From Catellatospora sp. KI3 (GTDB taxonomy: Bacteria; Actinomycetota; Actinomycetes; Mycobacteriales; Micromonosporaceae), in assembly GCF_029948125.1 (NCBI RefSeq), contig NZ_JASAMB010000002.1:62001-126000 (forward strand): a stretch of DNA of 64,000 nucleotides, written 5' to 3'. The notes under the pieces are model-generated. The model had not been told where the DNA came from, did not search any database, and worked only from the letters and a program-made list of their open reading frames with translations. This document shows, piece by piece, positions 14,795-25,564 of the stretch. The position numbers were made by a program, and so were the translations under genes. Position 1 is the stretch's first letter; every line of letters starts with the position of its first letter.

Positions 14795-17524
14795 ATGAAC
14801 CGCGACTTCCAGGGGGGCGGAGGTTCTCCACGCGTGCCGCAGCGTTCAGACCTGCCGCGTGGGCAGGTGACGTTTCTGTTCACCGACATCGAGGGCTCGA
14901 CACGACTGGCCCAGATGCTCGGCGAGGGCTACCGGCCGGTGCTGCACGAGCACCGGCGGGTGCTGCGTGCTGCGCTCGCCACGGCGGGCGGGGTGGAGCT
15001 GTTCACCGAGGGTGACTCGTACTTCTTCGTCTTCGCCGAGGCGGCGCACGCGCTGCAGGCCTGCGCGCAGGCCCAGCGCGCCCTGGCGCAGCACCCCTGG
15101 GACGACCCGAAAGCACAGCCCCGGGTACGGATGGGCCTGCACACCGGCATCGCCCACCCGCACGGCGGCGAGTACGCCAGCCCCGAGGTGCACCGCGCCG
15201 CGCGGGTCGCCGCGGCGGCCCACGGCGGGCAGATCCTGCTCTCCGCCTCGACCGCCGAGGCTGCCTGCGCCCTGCCCGACCAGGCCTGGCTGCTGGACCT
15301 GGGGCTGCACCGGCTGCGCGGCTTCGACGGCCGCGAGCGGCTGCACCAGCTGGTCGCGCCGGGCCTGGAGCAGCACTTCCCGCGACCGCGCACCGAGCAG
15401 GCCGCCCCGCACAATCTGCCCAATCACCTGACCTCGTTCGTGGGACGCCGCGAGGAGCGAGCCGAACTCGGCTCGCTGCTGGCCGCGCACCGCCTGGTCA
15501 CGGTGGTCGGCGCGGGCGGGGCGGGCAAGACCCGGCTCGCCGTCGCGGTCGCCGGCGATCTCGTCGAGTCCTATCCGGACGGCGTGTGGTCGCTCGATCT
15601 GGCCACCGTCACCGATCCGGGGCTGGTCGCGTTCACCGTCGCCACCGTGCTGGGCCTGCGCCCCGAGCCGGGGCGGCCGGTCACCGAGACGCTGGCCGAC
15701 TTCCTGAGCACCCGCCGGCTGCTGCTGCTGCTCGACACGTGCGAGACGCACCTGTCGGCGGTGGTGCCGCTGCTGGCCCGGCTGCTGGCCGGAGCCGCCG
15801 AGGTCACCGTGCTGGCCACCAGCCGCGAGCCGCTGGGCCTGCCCGGCGAGCTGGTGTGGCGCATCCCGCCGCTGTCGCTGACCGCCGGTGGCGAGGACGG
15901 CACCAGCGACGCGGTCGCCCTGCTCGCGCAGCGTACGGTCGCCGCGCGCGGCGGACGGCCGATCGAACCGGCCGAGCTGGCCGGGCTGGCCCGGGTCGCC
16001 GCCCGGCTGGACGGGCTGCCGCTGGCGATCGAGCTGGCCGCGGCGCGGCTGCGGGTGCTGTCCGCGGGGGAGCTGGCCGGGCGCCTGCACGCCGAGCTGA
16101 CCGCCGACGAGGCCGACCCGCTGCTGGCCCTGGACGCCGGGGGCGGCACGGCCGCCGCGCACCCCCGGCACGCCACCATGCAGGCGACGGTGACCTGGTC
16201 GTACCGGACGCTGCCGGAGGACGCGGCGCGGCTGCTGCGCTGGCTGTCGGTGTTCGCCGGGCCGGTGCGGCTGTCCGGGGTGGAGGCGCTGCTGGACGCC
16301 GACCCGCTGGGGCCCCTGACGGTGCTGGTGGACAAGTCGCTGGTGCAGGCCGAGCCGGGGCCGCACGGCACGACGTACCGGATGCTCGACCCCATTCGCT
16401 CGTACGCGATCCGGCGGCTGAGCGAGCACGGTGAGGAGGCGGCCGCCCGGAACAGGCACGTGGCGTGGGCGCTGACCGAGCTGCGCGAGGTGCACCACGG
16501 CCCGGACGGGCAGCCGGTGACGCTGTCGCTGTACTCGATCGACCCGCTCGCCGCCGAGGTGCGCGCCGCGCTGCGCTGGTGCGGCACCGGCGGCAGCGCC
16601 CGCGACGGCCTGCGCCTGTCCTGCGGGCTGGACCAGTGGTGGCGCGAGCGCGGCCTGGCCCGCGAGGGCCGGCTGTGGCTGTTCCGGCTGTACGCCCGGC
16701 TGTCCGAGACCGGCGAGCCGGTGCCCGACGCGGAGCTGGCCCGGGTCTACCACGCCCACTCCGGCCACGCCGCGGTCGACGGGGAGTTCGCCGAGGAGCT
16801 TCGGTTCAGCCACCGCGCCGAGGCCTCGGCCCGGCGCGCGGGCGACCCGCGCCTGCTGGCCCGGGTGCTGGCCGGGCGGTCGGGGGCGCTGCGCGACGCG
16901 GGCCAGCCGGCCGACGCCGAGAAGGCCTGCCGCGAGGTGATGGAGTGGGCCGAGCGGCACGACGTCGCCGCCGACGCGCTGTTCTCCGTGTGCAACCTGG
17001 CCGAGCTGCTGTGGCTGCGCGGCGCGCTGGACGAGGCGGCCGACCTGCTCGCCGCGTCGCGGCAGCTGGAGCAGCTGCGCCCGGCCGAGCGCGGCCGCCG
17101 CACGCTGGACCTGCTGCTGGGCATGGTGGCGCTGCGCCGCGGTGACCTGGTGGCCGCGCACGAGCACCTGACGGTGGCGCTGCGCTCGCGGATGGCGTAC
17201 GGCTTCCACGGGCGGGCCTGCGTGGCGGTCAAGGCGATGGCGGCCCGGTGCGTGCAGGGCGGCGACCCGCGTACCGCGGCGGTGCTGTTCGGGGCGGCCG
17301 AGTCCACCACGGTGAAGCTGCACTGCGGTCCGGGCATCTTCGCGGCGTACTGGACGGCGCAGCAGGAGGCGGCGCGGGCCGCCCTGGGCGACGCCGCCTT
17401 CGACGAGGCGTACGCCGAGGGGGCCGGGCTGTCGCTCGGCGAGTCGGCGTCGCTGGCGCTGGCCGTGGAGCACCCGGACCTGTCCGTCGACTCCGGCCGC
17501 TTCGCCGAGCTGCCCGCCTCCTGA
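14795..17524 (+). CDS. Cyclase-domain STAND ATPase with TPR-like C-terminus
   Basis: 909-residue signalling protein. Residues ~22-185 are a class III nucleotide cyclase domain: 'VTFLFTDIEGSTRLAQ' gives metal Asp31 and 'FTEGDSYFFVF' gives Asp74. The transition-state Asn expected in 'VNRAAR' is His133 here ('EVHRAARVAAAAHGGQ'), so activity is doubtful. Residues ~215-500 form an NB-ARC/AfsR-like ATPase with Walker A 'GAGGAGKT' (239-246), a Walker B-like 'LLLLLDTCET' and sensor 'LATSREPLGL'. The remaining ~400 residues look like helical TPR-type repeats. Unlike LuxR-type relatives there is no C-terminal helix-turn-helix. ATG 14795 follows GGTGGGGG; the open frame extends further upstream without family features. 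Confidence 0.85.
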   Translation: MNRDFQGGGGSPRVPQRSDLPRGQVTFLFTDIEGSTRLAQMLGEGYRPVLHEHRRVLRAALATAGGVELFTEGDSYFFVFAEAAHALQACAQAQRALAQHPWDDPKAQPRVRMGLHTGIAHPHGGEYASPEVHRAARVAAAAHGGQILLSASTAEAACALPDQAWLLDLGLHRLRGFDGRERLHQLVAPGLEQHFPRPRTEQAAPHNLPNHLTSFVGRREERAELGSLLAAHRLVTVVGAGGAGKTRLAVAVAGDLVESYPDGVWSLDLATVTDPGLVAFTVATVLGLRPEPGRPVTETLADFLSTRRLLLLLDTCETHLSAVVPLLARLLAGAAEVTVLATSREPLGLPGELVWRIPPLSLTAGGEDGTSDAVALLAQRTVAARGGRPIEPAELAGLARVAARLDGLPLAIELAAARLRVLSAGELAGRLHAELTADEADPLLALDAGGGTAAAHPRHATMQATVTWSYRTLPEDAARLLRWLSVFAGPVRLSGVEALLDADPLGPLTVLVDKSLVQAEPGPHGTTYRMLDPIRSYAIRRLSEHGEEAAARNRHVAWALTELREVHHGPDGQPVTLSLYSIDPLAAEVRAALRWCGTGGSARDGLRLSCGLDQWWRERGLAREGRLWLFRLYARLSETGEPVPDAELARVYHAHSGHAAVDGEFAEELRFSHRAEASARRAGDPRLLARVLAGRSGALRDAGQPADAEKACREVMEWAERHDVAADALFSVCNLAELLWLRGALDEAADLLAASRQLEQLRPAERGRRTLDLLLGMVALRRGDLVAAHEHLTVALRSRMAYGFHGRACVAVKAMAARCVQGGDPRTAAVLFGAAESTTVKLHCGPGIFAAYWTAQQEAARAALGDAAFDEAYAEGAGLSLGESASLALAVEHPDLSVDSGRFAELPAS

Positions 17525-17562
17525 AACGGACCATCCCGGCGTAGCGGCGCCGGGCGGCCGTT

Positions 17563-17605
17563 CCTGCGCGGGCTTCCCGGAGACGGATCGGGAAGCACGC
17601 GCAGG
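17563..17605. terminator. Bidirectional hairpin between convergent genes
   Basis: CCTGCGCGGGCTTCCCG pairs with CGGGAAGCACGCGCAGG (16 of 17 pairs) around a 9-base loop. It lies between the stop of the cyclase gene and the stop of the phospholipase gene. There is no T-tract, as is usual for hairpin terminators in high-GC actinobacteria. Confidence 0.7.
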
Positions 17606-17625
17606 CTGTCAGGGGTGCGGTCGGG

Positions 17626-18150
17626 TCAGTCCAGACCGCCGTTGGCCCGGATCGCGTCGCGCTTCATCCGCTGCGCGCGGGCCAGCTCGGCGTCGCTGAC
17701 GACGACACCGCCGAACGCCTTCACCGCCTGGTAGTAGGTCCAGGCCAGGCTGGTGCAGGCCGGGCGCACGACCACGTTGTAGGTCGCGCACTTGCGCTTG
17801 AGGTCCTCGTAGAAGGCGCTGTCCAGGCGGGACTTGTTCGCCGGGAACTGCCCCATCTCCTTGTAGTTGCGGTAGCCGAAGTCGTGGCGGTAGCAGGAGA
17901 GCTTGAAGTCGAACCCGATCGGGTTGTCCGGGCTGGACGAGCAGTAGTCCGTGCCCCAGCTGAACGCGTACGCCGACCACGAGCCCTGGTTCTGCCGGGC
18001 CGAGTTCCAGGCGTTGTAGCTGGCGGAGCTGGTCTGCGTCCAGCCGGAGAGCACGGACAGCTTCTCCTCGGCGGTGACCGCGGCGGCAGGGGTGGCCAGC
18101 GCCAGTACGGCCGTGAGGGTGGTGAGCGGGACGAGCAGGAGGCGCTTCAC
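17626..18150 (-). CDS. Secreted prokaryotic phospholipase A2
   Basis: 174 residues. A Sec signal peptide is clear: '[20 protein letters not shown]' followed by an AAA cleavage region near residue 24. The mature part carries the catalytic pair His89-Asp90 in '[12 protein letters not shown]', the signature of the Streptomyces-type phospholipase A2 family. Cys pairs (70/86 and two near the C-terminus) could form two disulfides. It would hydrolyse the sn-2 ester of phospholipids outside the cell, normally Ca2+-dependent. It is monocistronic by context, with convergent and divergent neighbours. Confidence 0.92.
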   Translation of the reverse strand: MKRLLLVPLTTLTAVLALATPAAAVTAEEKLSVLSGWTQTSSASYNAWNSARQNQGSWSAYAFSWGTDYCSSSPDNPIGFDFKLSCYRHDFGYRNYKEMGQFPANKSRLDSAFYEDLKRKCATYNVVVRPACTSLAWTYYQAVKAFGGVVVSDAELARAQRMKRDAIRANGGLD

Positions 18151-18400
18151 GGGGGGTCACCTCGGGTTTTCGAGTCGGCACGGGGATGACGAGCAACTCG
18201 GGGCCGATGCGGGGGCGTGCATCGGTTGGGGTGAATCTAGCTGTTGCGCCGATGTTTCGGAAGTGTTGACTTGTCGGTACTGGACGGCTGCCCCTTCGGA
18301 CCCGTCCGGCCGCCGCGCCCCCCGTTGTTCGCGCGGTGCCGTTAGGATCCCCTCGCCGGTGCGAACCCGTGCCGCACTCACGTTGCCGGGAGCCGAGCCG

Positions 18401-19657
18401 ATGTCCCACTCCGACCGTGACTTCGACCCCTGGGGCGACCGGCGTGACCGGCGCGATCAGGACCCCTCCCGCCAGGAGCGGCAGCCGTCCGACCCGCCGC
18501 CGAACGGCTATCCACAGCCCGGGGGTTATCCACAGCAGGGCGGCCATCCGCAGGCGGGTTATCCACAGCAATCAGGCGATTACCCACAGCAACGCGGTGG
18601 ATATCCCCAGGGCGGCCCCGCGCAGGGCTACGGCCAGCAGCCGCAGTACGGCCAGCAGCCCGGCTACGGCCAGCCCGGTTATCCACAGCCTGGCCAGGCC
18701 CAGCCCGGCTACGGCCAGCAGCAGCCCGGCTACGGCGGCCAGCAGGCCTATGGCCAGCAGCAACAAGCCTATGGCCAGCAGGAGCCCGGCTACGGCCAGC
18801 AGCAGCCCGGCTACGGCCAGCCGGGTCACCCGCAGCAGGGTTACCAGCAGCAGGGCTACGGCCAGCAGGACGGCTACGGCCAGCAGGGCGGTTATCCACA
18901 GCAGGGTTACCAGCAGCAGGGCTACGGCCAGCAGGCGCACCCGCAGCCGGCCTACGCTCCCGCCCCGCGGCAGGAGGACGACTACCCCGGCTGGGGCGAC
19001 GTCGCGCCGCAGCCCGAACGCGGCCGCCGCCATCCGATCATCGAGAAGCGCCGGAAGAAGTCCCGCAAGGGCCTGTGGATAACCATGGTGGTCTTCCTGG
19101 TGCTGTGCGGCGGCGGCGCGGCCGGCGGATACTGGATCTTCAACAAGGCCAAGGACACGGTCGAGGACGTCGCCGACAAGGTCAACGACGCCGACCGGAT
19201 CTCGGTGGTCGAGCCGAAGACGCTGGGCGGGCGGGCCAGGAGCACCGACCCGGGGCTGGCCAAGACGGTCAACGAGCTGAAGTCCGGCATGGCCGCCGAC
19301 CTGCCCGGCGCGACCTCGTCGGTGGCGGCGTACTACGGCTCGGCGGAGAAGAAGAACCTGACCATGGCGTTCGCGGTGTCGGTGCTGAACCCCGCGCCGC
19401 AGGCCGCGCTGGACGCGTTCACCTCGGCGGCGACCTCCCAGCTCGGCAAGGTCACGTTCGAGAAGGTGGAGCCGGGCCCGCTGGGCGGGCTGGCCCAGTG
19501 CGGCCAGGGCGCGGTCAGCGGGGTGCCGGTCGCGATCTGCGTGTGGGCGGACAACGGCAGCGTGGGCATGATCATGTACTTCGCGCAGAACTTCGCCTCG
19601 ATCAAGACCAAGTTCGCCGCCGAGCGCGGCGAGGTCGAGAAGAAGGCCACCGCCTGA
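18401..19657 (+). CDS. Gly-Tyr-Pro-Gln repeat single-pass membrane protein
   Basis: 418 residues. The first ~195 are cytoplasmic low-complexity repeats of GYPQ, GYGQQ and GYGQP units. A basic stretch ('[12 protein letters not shown]') precedes one membrane helix near residues 226-247 ('[20 protein letters not shown]'). An outer domain of ~170 residues follows, with no domain I recognise. The architecture resembles Gly/Tyr/Gln-rich actinobacterial envelope proteins. The repeat DNA uses GGT-TAT-CCA-CAG codons that are atypical of this GC-rich genome and spell DnaA boxes. ATG 18401 is preceded by GGGAG. Function unknown; a phase-separating or polar scaffold role is speculation. Confidence 0.85.
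   Translation: MSHSDRDFDPWGDRRDRRDQDPSRQERQPSDPPPNGYPQPGGYPQQGGHPQAGYPQQSGDYPQQRGGYPQGGPAQGYGQQPQYGQQPGYGQPGYPQPGQAQPGYGQQQPGYGGQQAYGQQQQAYGQQEPGYGQQQPGYGQPGHPQQGYQQQGYGQQDGYGQQGGYPQQGYQQQGYGQQAHPQPAYAPAPRQEDDYPGWGDVAPQPERGRRHPIIEKRRKKSRKGLWITMVVFLVLCGGGAAGGYWIFNKAKDTVEDVADKVNDADRISVVEPKTLGGRARSTDPGLAKTVNELKSGMAADLPGATSSVAAYYGSAEKKNLTMAFAVSVLNPAPQAALDAFTSAATSQLGKVTFEKVEPGPLGGLAQCGQGAVSGVPVAICVWADNGSVGMIMYFAQNFASIKTKFAAERGEVEKKATA
18508..19082. promoter_or_regulatory. Cluster of DnaA-box sequences inside the coding repeat
   Basis: Perfect TTATCCACA copies lie at 18526, 18559, 18679 and 18892 on the plus strand, and TGTGGATAA (the same box on the minus strand) at 19074-19082. One-mismatch copies lie at 18508 (CTATCCACA) and 18580 (TTACCCACA). 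Four arise from the Gly-Tyr-Pro-Gln codons, but the fifth comes from unrelated codons (Leu-Trp-Ile-Thr) that include the very rare ATA. The sequence is certain; binding by DnaA is not shown. Confidence 0.5.
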
Positions 19658-19711
19658 TCCAGGCGCGGCGTCTCGGCTGGGCGGCCGGGTCCCGCGCCCG
19701 CCGCCCGGCCA

Positions 19712-19774
19712 TGATCGCCTTCTCCGGTCGAAAAGCGCGCCCCTCGCGCACTTTTCGACCGGCGAGAGTGATCA
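19712..19774. repeat. Long imperfect hairpin element with TGATC/GATCA ends
   Basis: TGATC at 19712 and GATCA at 19770-19774 bound the element. The inner arms CCGGTCGAAAAG and CTTTTCGACCGG are perfect 12-mers, extended by CGCG pairs with a two-base bulge. It lies 55 bases after the membrane-protein stop in a 384-base spacer. It could terminate that gene or be a miniature repeat; other copies would decide. Confidence 0.6.
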
Positions 19775-19870
19775 AGGCTGCCGCTGCGCAACAAGGTCGA
19801 CGTCTGTGGTCAGTCGGCGGCGCGGGAGTCGGCGCCGGCGCCGGTCCGCGCGCTGAGGCGACCGCACACC

Positions 19871-19903
19871 GCGATCTTCACGCGCTGATCCATCGAAGAT
19901 CGC
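19871..19903. repeat. Inverted repeat in the spacer before korB
   Basis: GCGATCTTC and GAAGATCGC form 9-base arms around a 15-base loop. It is one of three hairpins in the 19658-20041 spacer, which holds no gene that I can support. Confidence 0.4.
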
Positions 19904-19991
19904 TGTCGCCGGTCGAGATGTCGCGTGAGAGCGCGGCTTGTGACCTCAAGCGCCGATCATCGCGCGGCGCTGGCGCGGGAGGCGGCTGAAA

Positions 19992-20031
19992 CGCGGCTGC
20001 CCCGACCGGGGATCCGATCGGGGCAGCCGCG
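19992..20031 (-). terminator. Terminator of the korAB operon
   Basis: A perfect 14-bp stem (CGCGGCTGCCCCGA with TCGGGGCAGCCGCG) with a 12-base loop lies 10 bases beyond the korB stop codon on the minus strand. Confidence 0.8.
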
Positions 20032-20041
20032 AGGCGCGGAA

Positions 20042-21065
20042 CTACAGGATGGTCCAGGTGTCGCCGGAGTTGAGCAGGGCGGCCAGGTCCTGCTCGGGCT
20101 CGCCCGCCTTGGCCTTCGCCGCGTCGAGCTGGTTGCGCACCAGCTCGTCGTAGGACGGGCGGCGCACCGAGCGGAACACGCCCACCGGGGTGTGCCGCAG
20201 GTCCGGCCCGGCCAGCCGGGACAGCGCGAACGCGTACGCCGGGTCCTCGGCGTGGGCGTCGTGCACCAGCACGTCGGCCGGGTCGGTGGCGGCGGCCTCG
20301 CCGACGGCCAGCCCGAAGCTGCCCGCCGGGTGGGTGACCACGTGCGACCCGTCGGCCCCGAACGTGAGCGGCTGCCCGTGCTCCAGCCGGATCAGGTAGT
20401 CGTCGCGGGTCTCCGGCTCCTTGAGCACGTCGAAGGCGCCGTCGTTGAAGATGTTGCAGTTCTGGTAGATCTCGACGAACGCCGAGCCCTGGTGGTCGGC
20501 GGCCTGCCGCAGCACCGACTGCAGGTGCTTGCGGTCGGAGTCGATGGTCCGGGCCACGAACGAGGCCTCGGCGCCCAGCGCCAGCGAGATCGGGTTGAAC
20601 GGCGCGTCCGAGGAGCCGGACGGCGTCGACTTGGTGATCTTGCCAAGCTCGCTGGTCGGCGAGTACTGCCCCTTGGTCAGGCCGTAGATCTTGTTGTTGA
20701 ACAGCAGGATCTTCAGGTTGACGTTGCGGCGCAGCGCGTGGATCAGGTGGTTGCCGCCGATGGACAGCGCGTCGCCGTCACCGGTCACCACCCACACCGT
20801 CAGGTCCGGCCGCGACACCGACAGGCCGGTCGCGATCGCCGGGGCGCGCCCGTGGATCGAGTGCATGCCGTAGGTGTTCAGGTAGTACGGGAAGCGCGAG
20901 GAGCAGCCGATGCCCGAGACGAACACGGTCCGCTCGCGCGGGATGCCCAGCTCCGGCAGGAAGCTCTGCATCGCGGCCAGGATCGCGTAGTCACCGCAGC
21001 CCGGGCACCAGCGCACCTCCTGGTCGGACTTGAAGTCCTTCATGGTCAGCTGGACCGGCACCGCG

Positions 21066-21073
<8 letters not shown>
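20042..21073 (-). CDS. korB: 2-oxoacid (2-oxoglutarate) ferredoxin oxidoreductase, beta subunit
   Basis: 343 residues. The beta subunit binds thiamine diphosphate and a [4Fe-4S] cluster. 'VRWCPGCGDYAIL' gives the N-terminal Cys pair, 'GIGCSSRFPYYL' a third Cys, and 'VVTGDGDALSIGGNH' to 'LLFNNKIYGLTKGQYSP' the TPP/Mg2+ fold. With KorA it oxidatively decarboxylates 2-oxoglutarate to succinyl-CoA and reduces ferredoxin, an alternative to the dehydrogenase complex. Pyruvate-type specificity cannot be excluded. Its ATG overlaps the end of korA by 8 bases. Confidence 0.93.
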
Positions 21074-22976
<1,903 letters not shown>

Positions 22977-23187
22977 TGGACGCGACCTCCTGCTGGGGTG
23001 GTGTGCTGTTACGTCTCGATTAAGGTCAGCCTACGTCGGCGGTAGGGAATCGCGGTGACAAGGGTGCCCAGCCCAAACTGGCGATGAACGTGATAAAGGC
23101 GACACGGCACCGGGTGCCGAGTCGCCCAGATCACTCGCTCGTCCCAAAAGCTGACACAAACGAAGAACGTCGGGGACGGGTACGGGC

Positions 23188-24951
23188 TCAGTCCGAGCGC
23201 GCGAACGCCAGTCCGGTCCACGTATACGTCACCGGATCGATCTCGGCCCCCAGCGGCGCGGCCGCCACGGTGAGCCGCCCGTCCGGCGCCACCGACCAGC
23301 CCCCGACCGCGTCCTGCGGCCCGAGCGGCACGGTGGCCAGCGCCCGCCAGCCGTCCGGGGCCAGGTCGAACACCACGAGGTTGGCCGAGGGCTGCACGTC
23401 GAAGGTGGCCGACGGGGTGTCGTCGATCGCGCATTCGACCAGCAGCAGCAGGTACGGGTGCCCGGCCGGATCGAGCCAGGCGATCATCGGTCCGTTCGAC
23501 GGGGCGCCGGTCCGCACCAGCCATTCGCGGTCGCCCTCGTCGGCGATGCCCTCGGCGTTGAACCGAGGCCGCAGCGTCCCCGTCTTCGGGGGCAGGCTGT
23601 TGCAGCGCAGCCGGTCGGCGACCGGGGTCAGGTCCAGCCAGCGCCCCGGGCCGCTCGGCAGCACCGGCGGGTACGCCGCGGACACGTCCACCGGGGCGAA
23701 CGCGGTGCCGGTCCAGCGGAACCCGTACGCCATGCCGGGCCGGTAGTCCCGCGGCCCGGTCTGCCACGGGTGCATCTCGGCGTAGAGCACGCCGTCGGCG
23801 ACCCAGAAACCGGGGTAGACGGCGCCGCGCTCGCCGGTCCAGCCCAGGGCGCGCAGCCCGCCGCCCGGGGTGCGGGTCACCACCAGCAGTTGGCCCTGCG
23901 CGTCCCCGCTGTCCTCGGCGGTGCGCAGGCAGGTGGCGTGGAGCACCGCCTCCGCCTGACCGTCGCCGGTCAGATCCCCGTACGCCTCCCGCGTGGCGTC
24001 GAGCGTGACCTTCGGGTAGCCGCCGCCGCCGACCGCCGTGCCGCTGTCGGAGCGGCGGAACGTCACCGTGCCCGACGGGCAGCCCGGCCAGGCGGGCAGC
24101 GCGACGGTCGCCGTCGCGAAGTCGACCTTGGTGATCGGGTCGTCGGCGGCAGGGCTCGGCACCGGGGCCGGGCTGGGGCCGGGCACCACCGGCCCGCTCG
24201 CGACGGGGCCCGGGGTGGCGACGGTCGGGCTCGGGCTCTCGGCCGGGGGGACCGGGGCGCCGTCGAACGGCCGTACCCACTGGAAACCGACCAGGACCAG
24301 CACGGCCAGCACCGCCGCCGCGGCCCCGGCCAGCGCGGTCCGGCGCGCCCGGCGGCGGGTGTCGCCGCGCCGGCGCACCGCCTCGGGCGCGACCGCGGCC
24401 GCGCGCGAGGGGTCGGCCAGCTGCACGGCCAGCTCCGCGCGGCCCCGCGACAGCCAGGACTTGACCGTGCCGACCGGCACGCCCATCTCCCGGGCCACGT
24501 CGCTCACCGGCAGGTCGACCAGGTGGTGCAGCACGATCGCCTGCCGCTGGTCGGCGGGCAGCCCGCGCAGCGCGGCCACCAGCGCGACGTGCTCGGGGTC
24601 GGGCGGGGCGGCCGTGTCGGGGCGCTGGCGCACCAGGTGCGCCGCGGCCACCTTCAGGTGCCGCCAGCGGGAGTGGGCCAGGTTCGCCGTCACCCGGTAG
24701 ACCCAGGCGGCCGGGTTGTCGTAGCGCGCCAGCTCGGCCCAGCGCTGCCAGGCCCGGCAGTACGCCTCCTGGGCCAGGTCGTGCGCCTCGGCGCGGTCGG
24801 CGGTCAGCGCGTACGCCGCGGCCACCGTCCCGGCGTAGTGCGCCTGGTAGAACGCGTCGAAGTCGGCGGCGGACGCCTCGGCCCGACGCGTCGGCGCCGA
24901 CGCGAGGTCAGCGGCGGGGACGCCGCCCGGCGGGGTGACGGACATGGTCAT
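23188..24951 (-). CDS. ECF sigma factor fused to a transmembrane helix and a large extracytoplasmic domain
   Basis: 587 residues. Sigma region 2 spans about 30-95 ('FDAFYQAHYAGTVAAAYAL', 'AEAHDLAQEAYCRAWQRW') and region 4 about 120-178 ('LPADQRQAIVLHHLVDLPVS', 'EMGVPVGTVKSWLSRGRAEL'). One membrane helix follows at ~205-224 ('TALAGAAAAVLAVLVLVGFQ'), then a Pro/Ser linker and ~330 outer residues with a repeat-like 'YGDLTGDGQAEAVLHATC' (FG-GAP-like Ca2+-binding flavour). The outer segment takes the place of a separate anti-sigma factor, and none is encoded nearby. Release from the membrane would probably need proteolysis. ATG start; targets unknown. Confidence 0.85.
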   Translation of the reverse strand: MTMSVTPPGGVPAADLASAPTRRAEASAADFDAFYQAHYAGTVAAAYALTADRAEAHDLAQEAYCRAWQRWAELARYDNPAAWVYRVTANLAHSRWRHLKVAAAHLVRQRPDTAAPPDPEHVALVAALRGLPADQRQAIVLHHLVDLPVSDVAREMGVPVGTVKSWLSRGRAELAVQLADPSRAAAVAPEAVRRRGDTRRRARRTALAGAAAAVLAVLVLVGFQWVRPFDGAPVPPAESPSPTVATPGPVASGPVVPGPSPAPVPSPAADDPITKVDFATATVALPAWPGCPSGTVTFRRSDSGTAVGGGGYPKVTLDATREAYGDLTGDGQAEAVLHATCLRTAEDSGDAQGQLLVVTRTPGGGLRALGWTGERGAVYPGFWVADGVLYAEMHPWQTGPRDYRPGMAYGFRWTGTAFAPVDVSAAYPPVLPSGPGRWLDLTPVADRLRCNSLPPKTGTLRPRFNAEGIADEGDREWLVRTGAPSNGPMIAWLDPAGHPYLLLLVECAIDDTPSATFDVQPSANLVVFDLAPDGWRALATVPLGPQDAVGGWSVAPDGRLTVAAAPLGAEIDPVTYTWTGLAFARSD

Positions 24952-25080
24952 GCAGGGTCACACACCTTGCCCCCGCGTCCGGTTGCACGAGTCCCAACTG
25001 TTACCCGCGATCGGCTGCGGGGCCGGTCGCCGCGCCCGCGGAGGCGGGCGCCGTGAGCGCCGGGGCGCTAGGCTGCGTGC

Positions 25081-25452
25081 GTGGACGGTTACCTCGGCCC
25101 GTACGCCACGGTGGGGCTGCTGCTGCTGGTCGGCGTGCTCATCATCGGCGGGGCGTTCACCGCCAACCGGCTGCTGCGCCCGTCGCGGCCCAACGCCGCC
25201 GACGGCAAGTTCGACACGTACGAGTGCGGCCTGGACCCCGTCGAGGGCGGCTGGGCGCAGGTGCACATCCGCTACTACATCTACGCGTACCTGTACGTCC
25301 TGTTCGCGGTCGAGGCGGTGTTCCTGTTCCCGTGGGCGGTGGTCTACCTGGCGGGCGGCGCCAAGGTGATCGCCGAGATGGCAGTCTTCGTCGCGGTGCT
25401 CGCGCTCGGGCTGCTCTACGCCTGGCGCAAGCAGGCTCTGCGCTGGCTCTGA
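25081..25452 (+). CDS. nuoA: NADH-quinone oxidoreductase subunit A (orphan)
   Basis: 123 residues with three predicted membrane helices and the conserved loop 'KFDTYECGLDPVEGGWAQVH', including the Cys-Gly-(Leu)-Asp motif of NuoA/ND3 near the quinone site. 'IRYYIYAYLYVLFAVEAVFL' is the second helix. GTG start. No other nuo gene follows; the nearest is nuoB at 63746. This split resembles the second, partial nuo set known in streptomycetes. Whether it joins the main complex I is unknown. Confidence 0.92.
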   Translation: MDGYLGPYATVGLLLLVGVLIIGGAFTANRLLRPSRPNAADGKFDTYECGLDPVEGGWAQVHIRYYIYAYLYVLFAVEAVFLFPWAVVYLAGGAKVIAEMAVFVAVLALGLLYAWRKQALRWL

Positions 25453-25564
25453 GCCGTCACCGTGGGACAGCCGCCCGGGGTCGTCCCACAGGGTGGGCGG
25501 ATCGGCCCGGACAGGTCGCATGGCAGGGTCGCGCTGAAGCGCCACACGTGCCACGATCGTGGGC

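Noticed and set aside
14846-17473. 875-codon open frame on the minus strand opposite the cyclase-STAND gene
   Set aside because: It is antisense to a gene with clear domains; the translation is Arg/Gln/Gly-rich filler without motifs.
18500-18960. Short direct repeats that could suggest a CRISPR array
   Set aside because: They are in-frame peptide-coding repeats of 9-24 bases without spacers of constant length; no cas genes are nearby.
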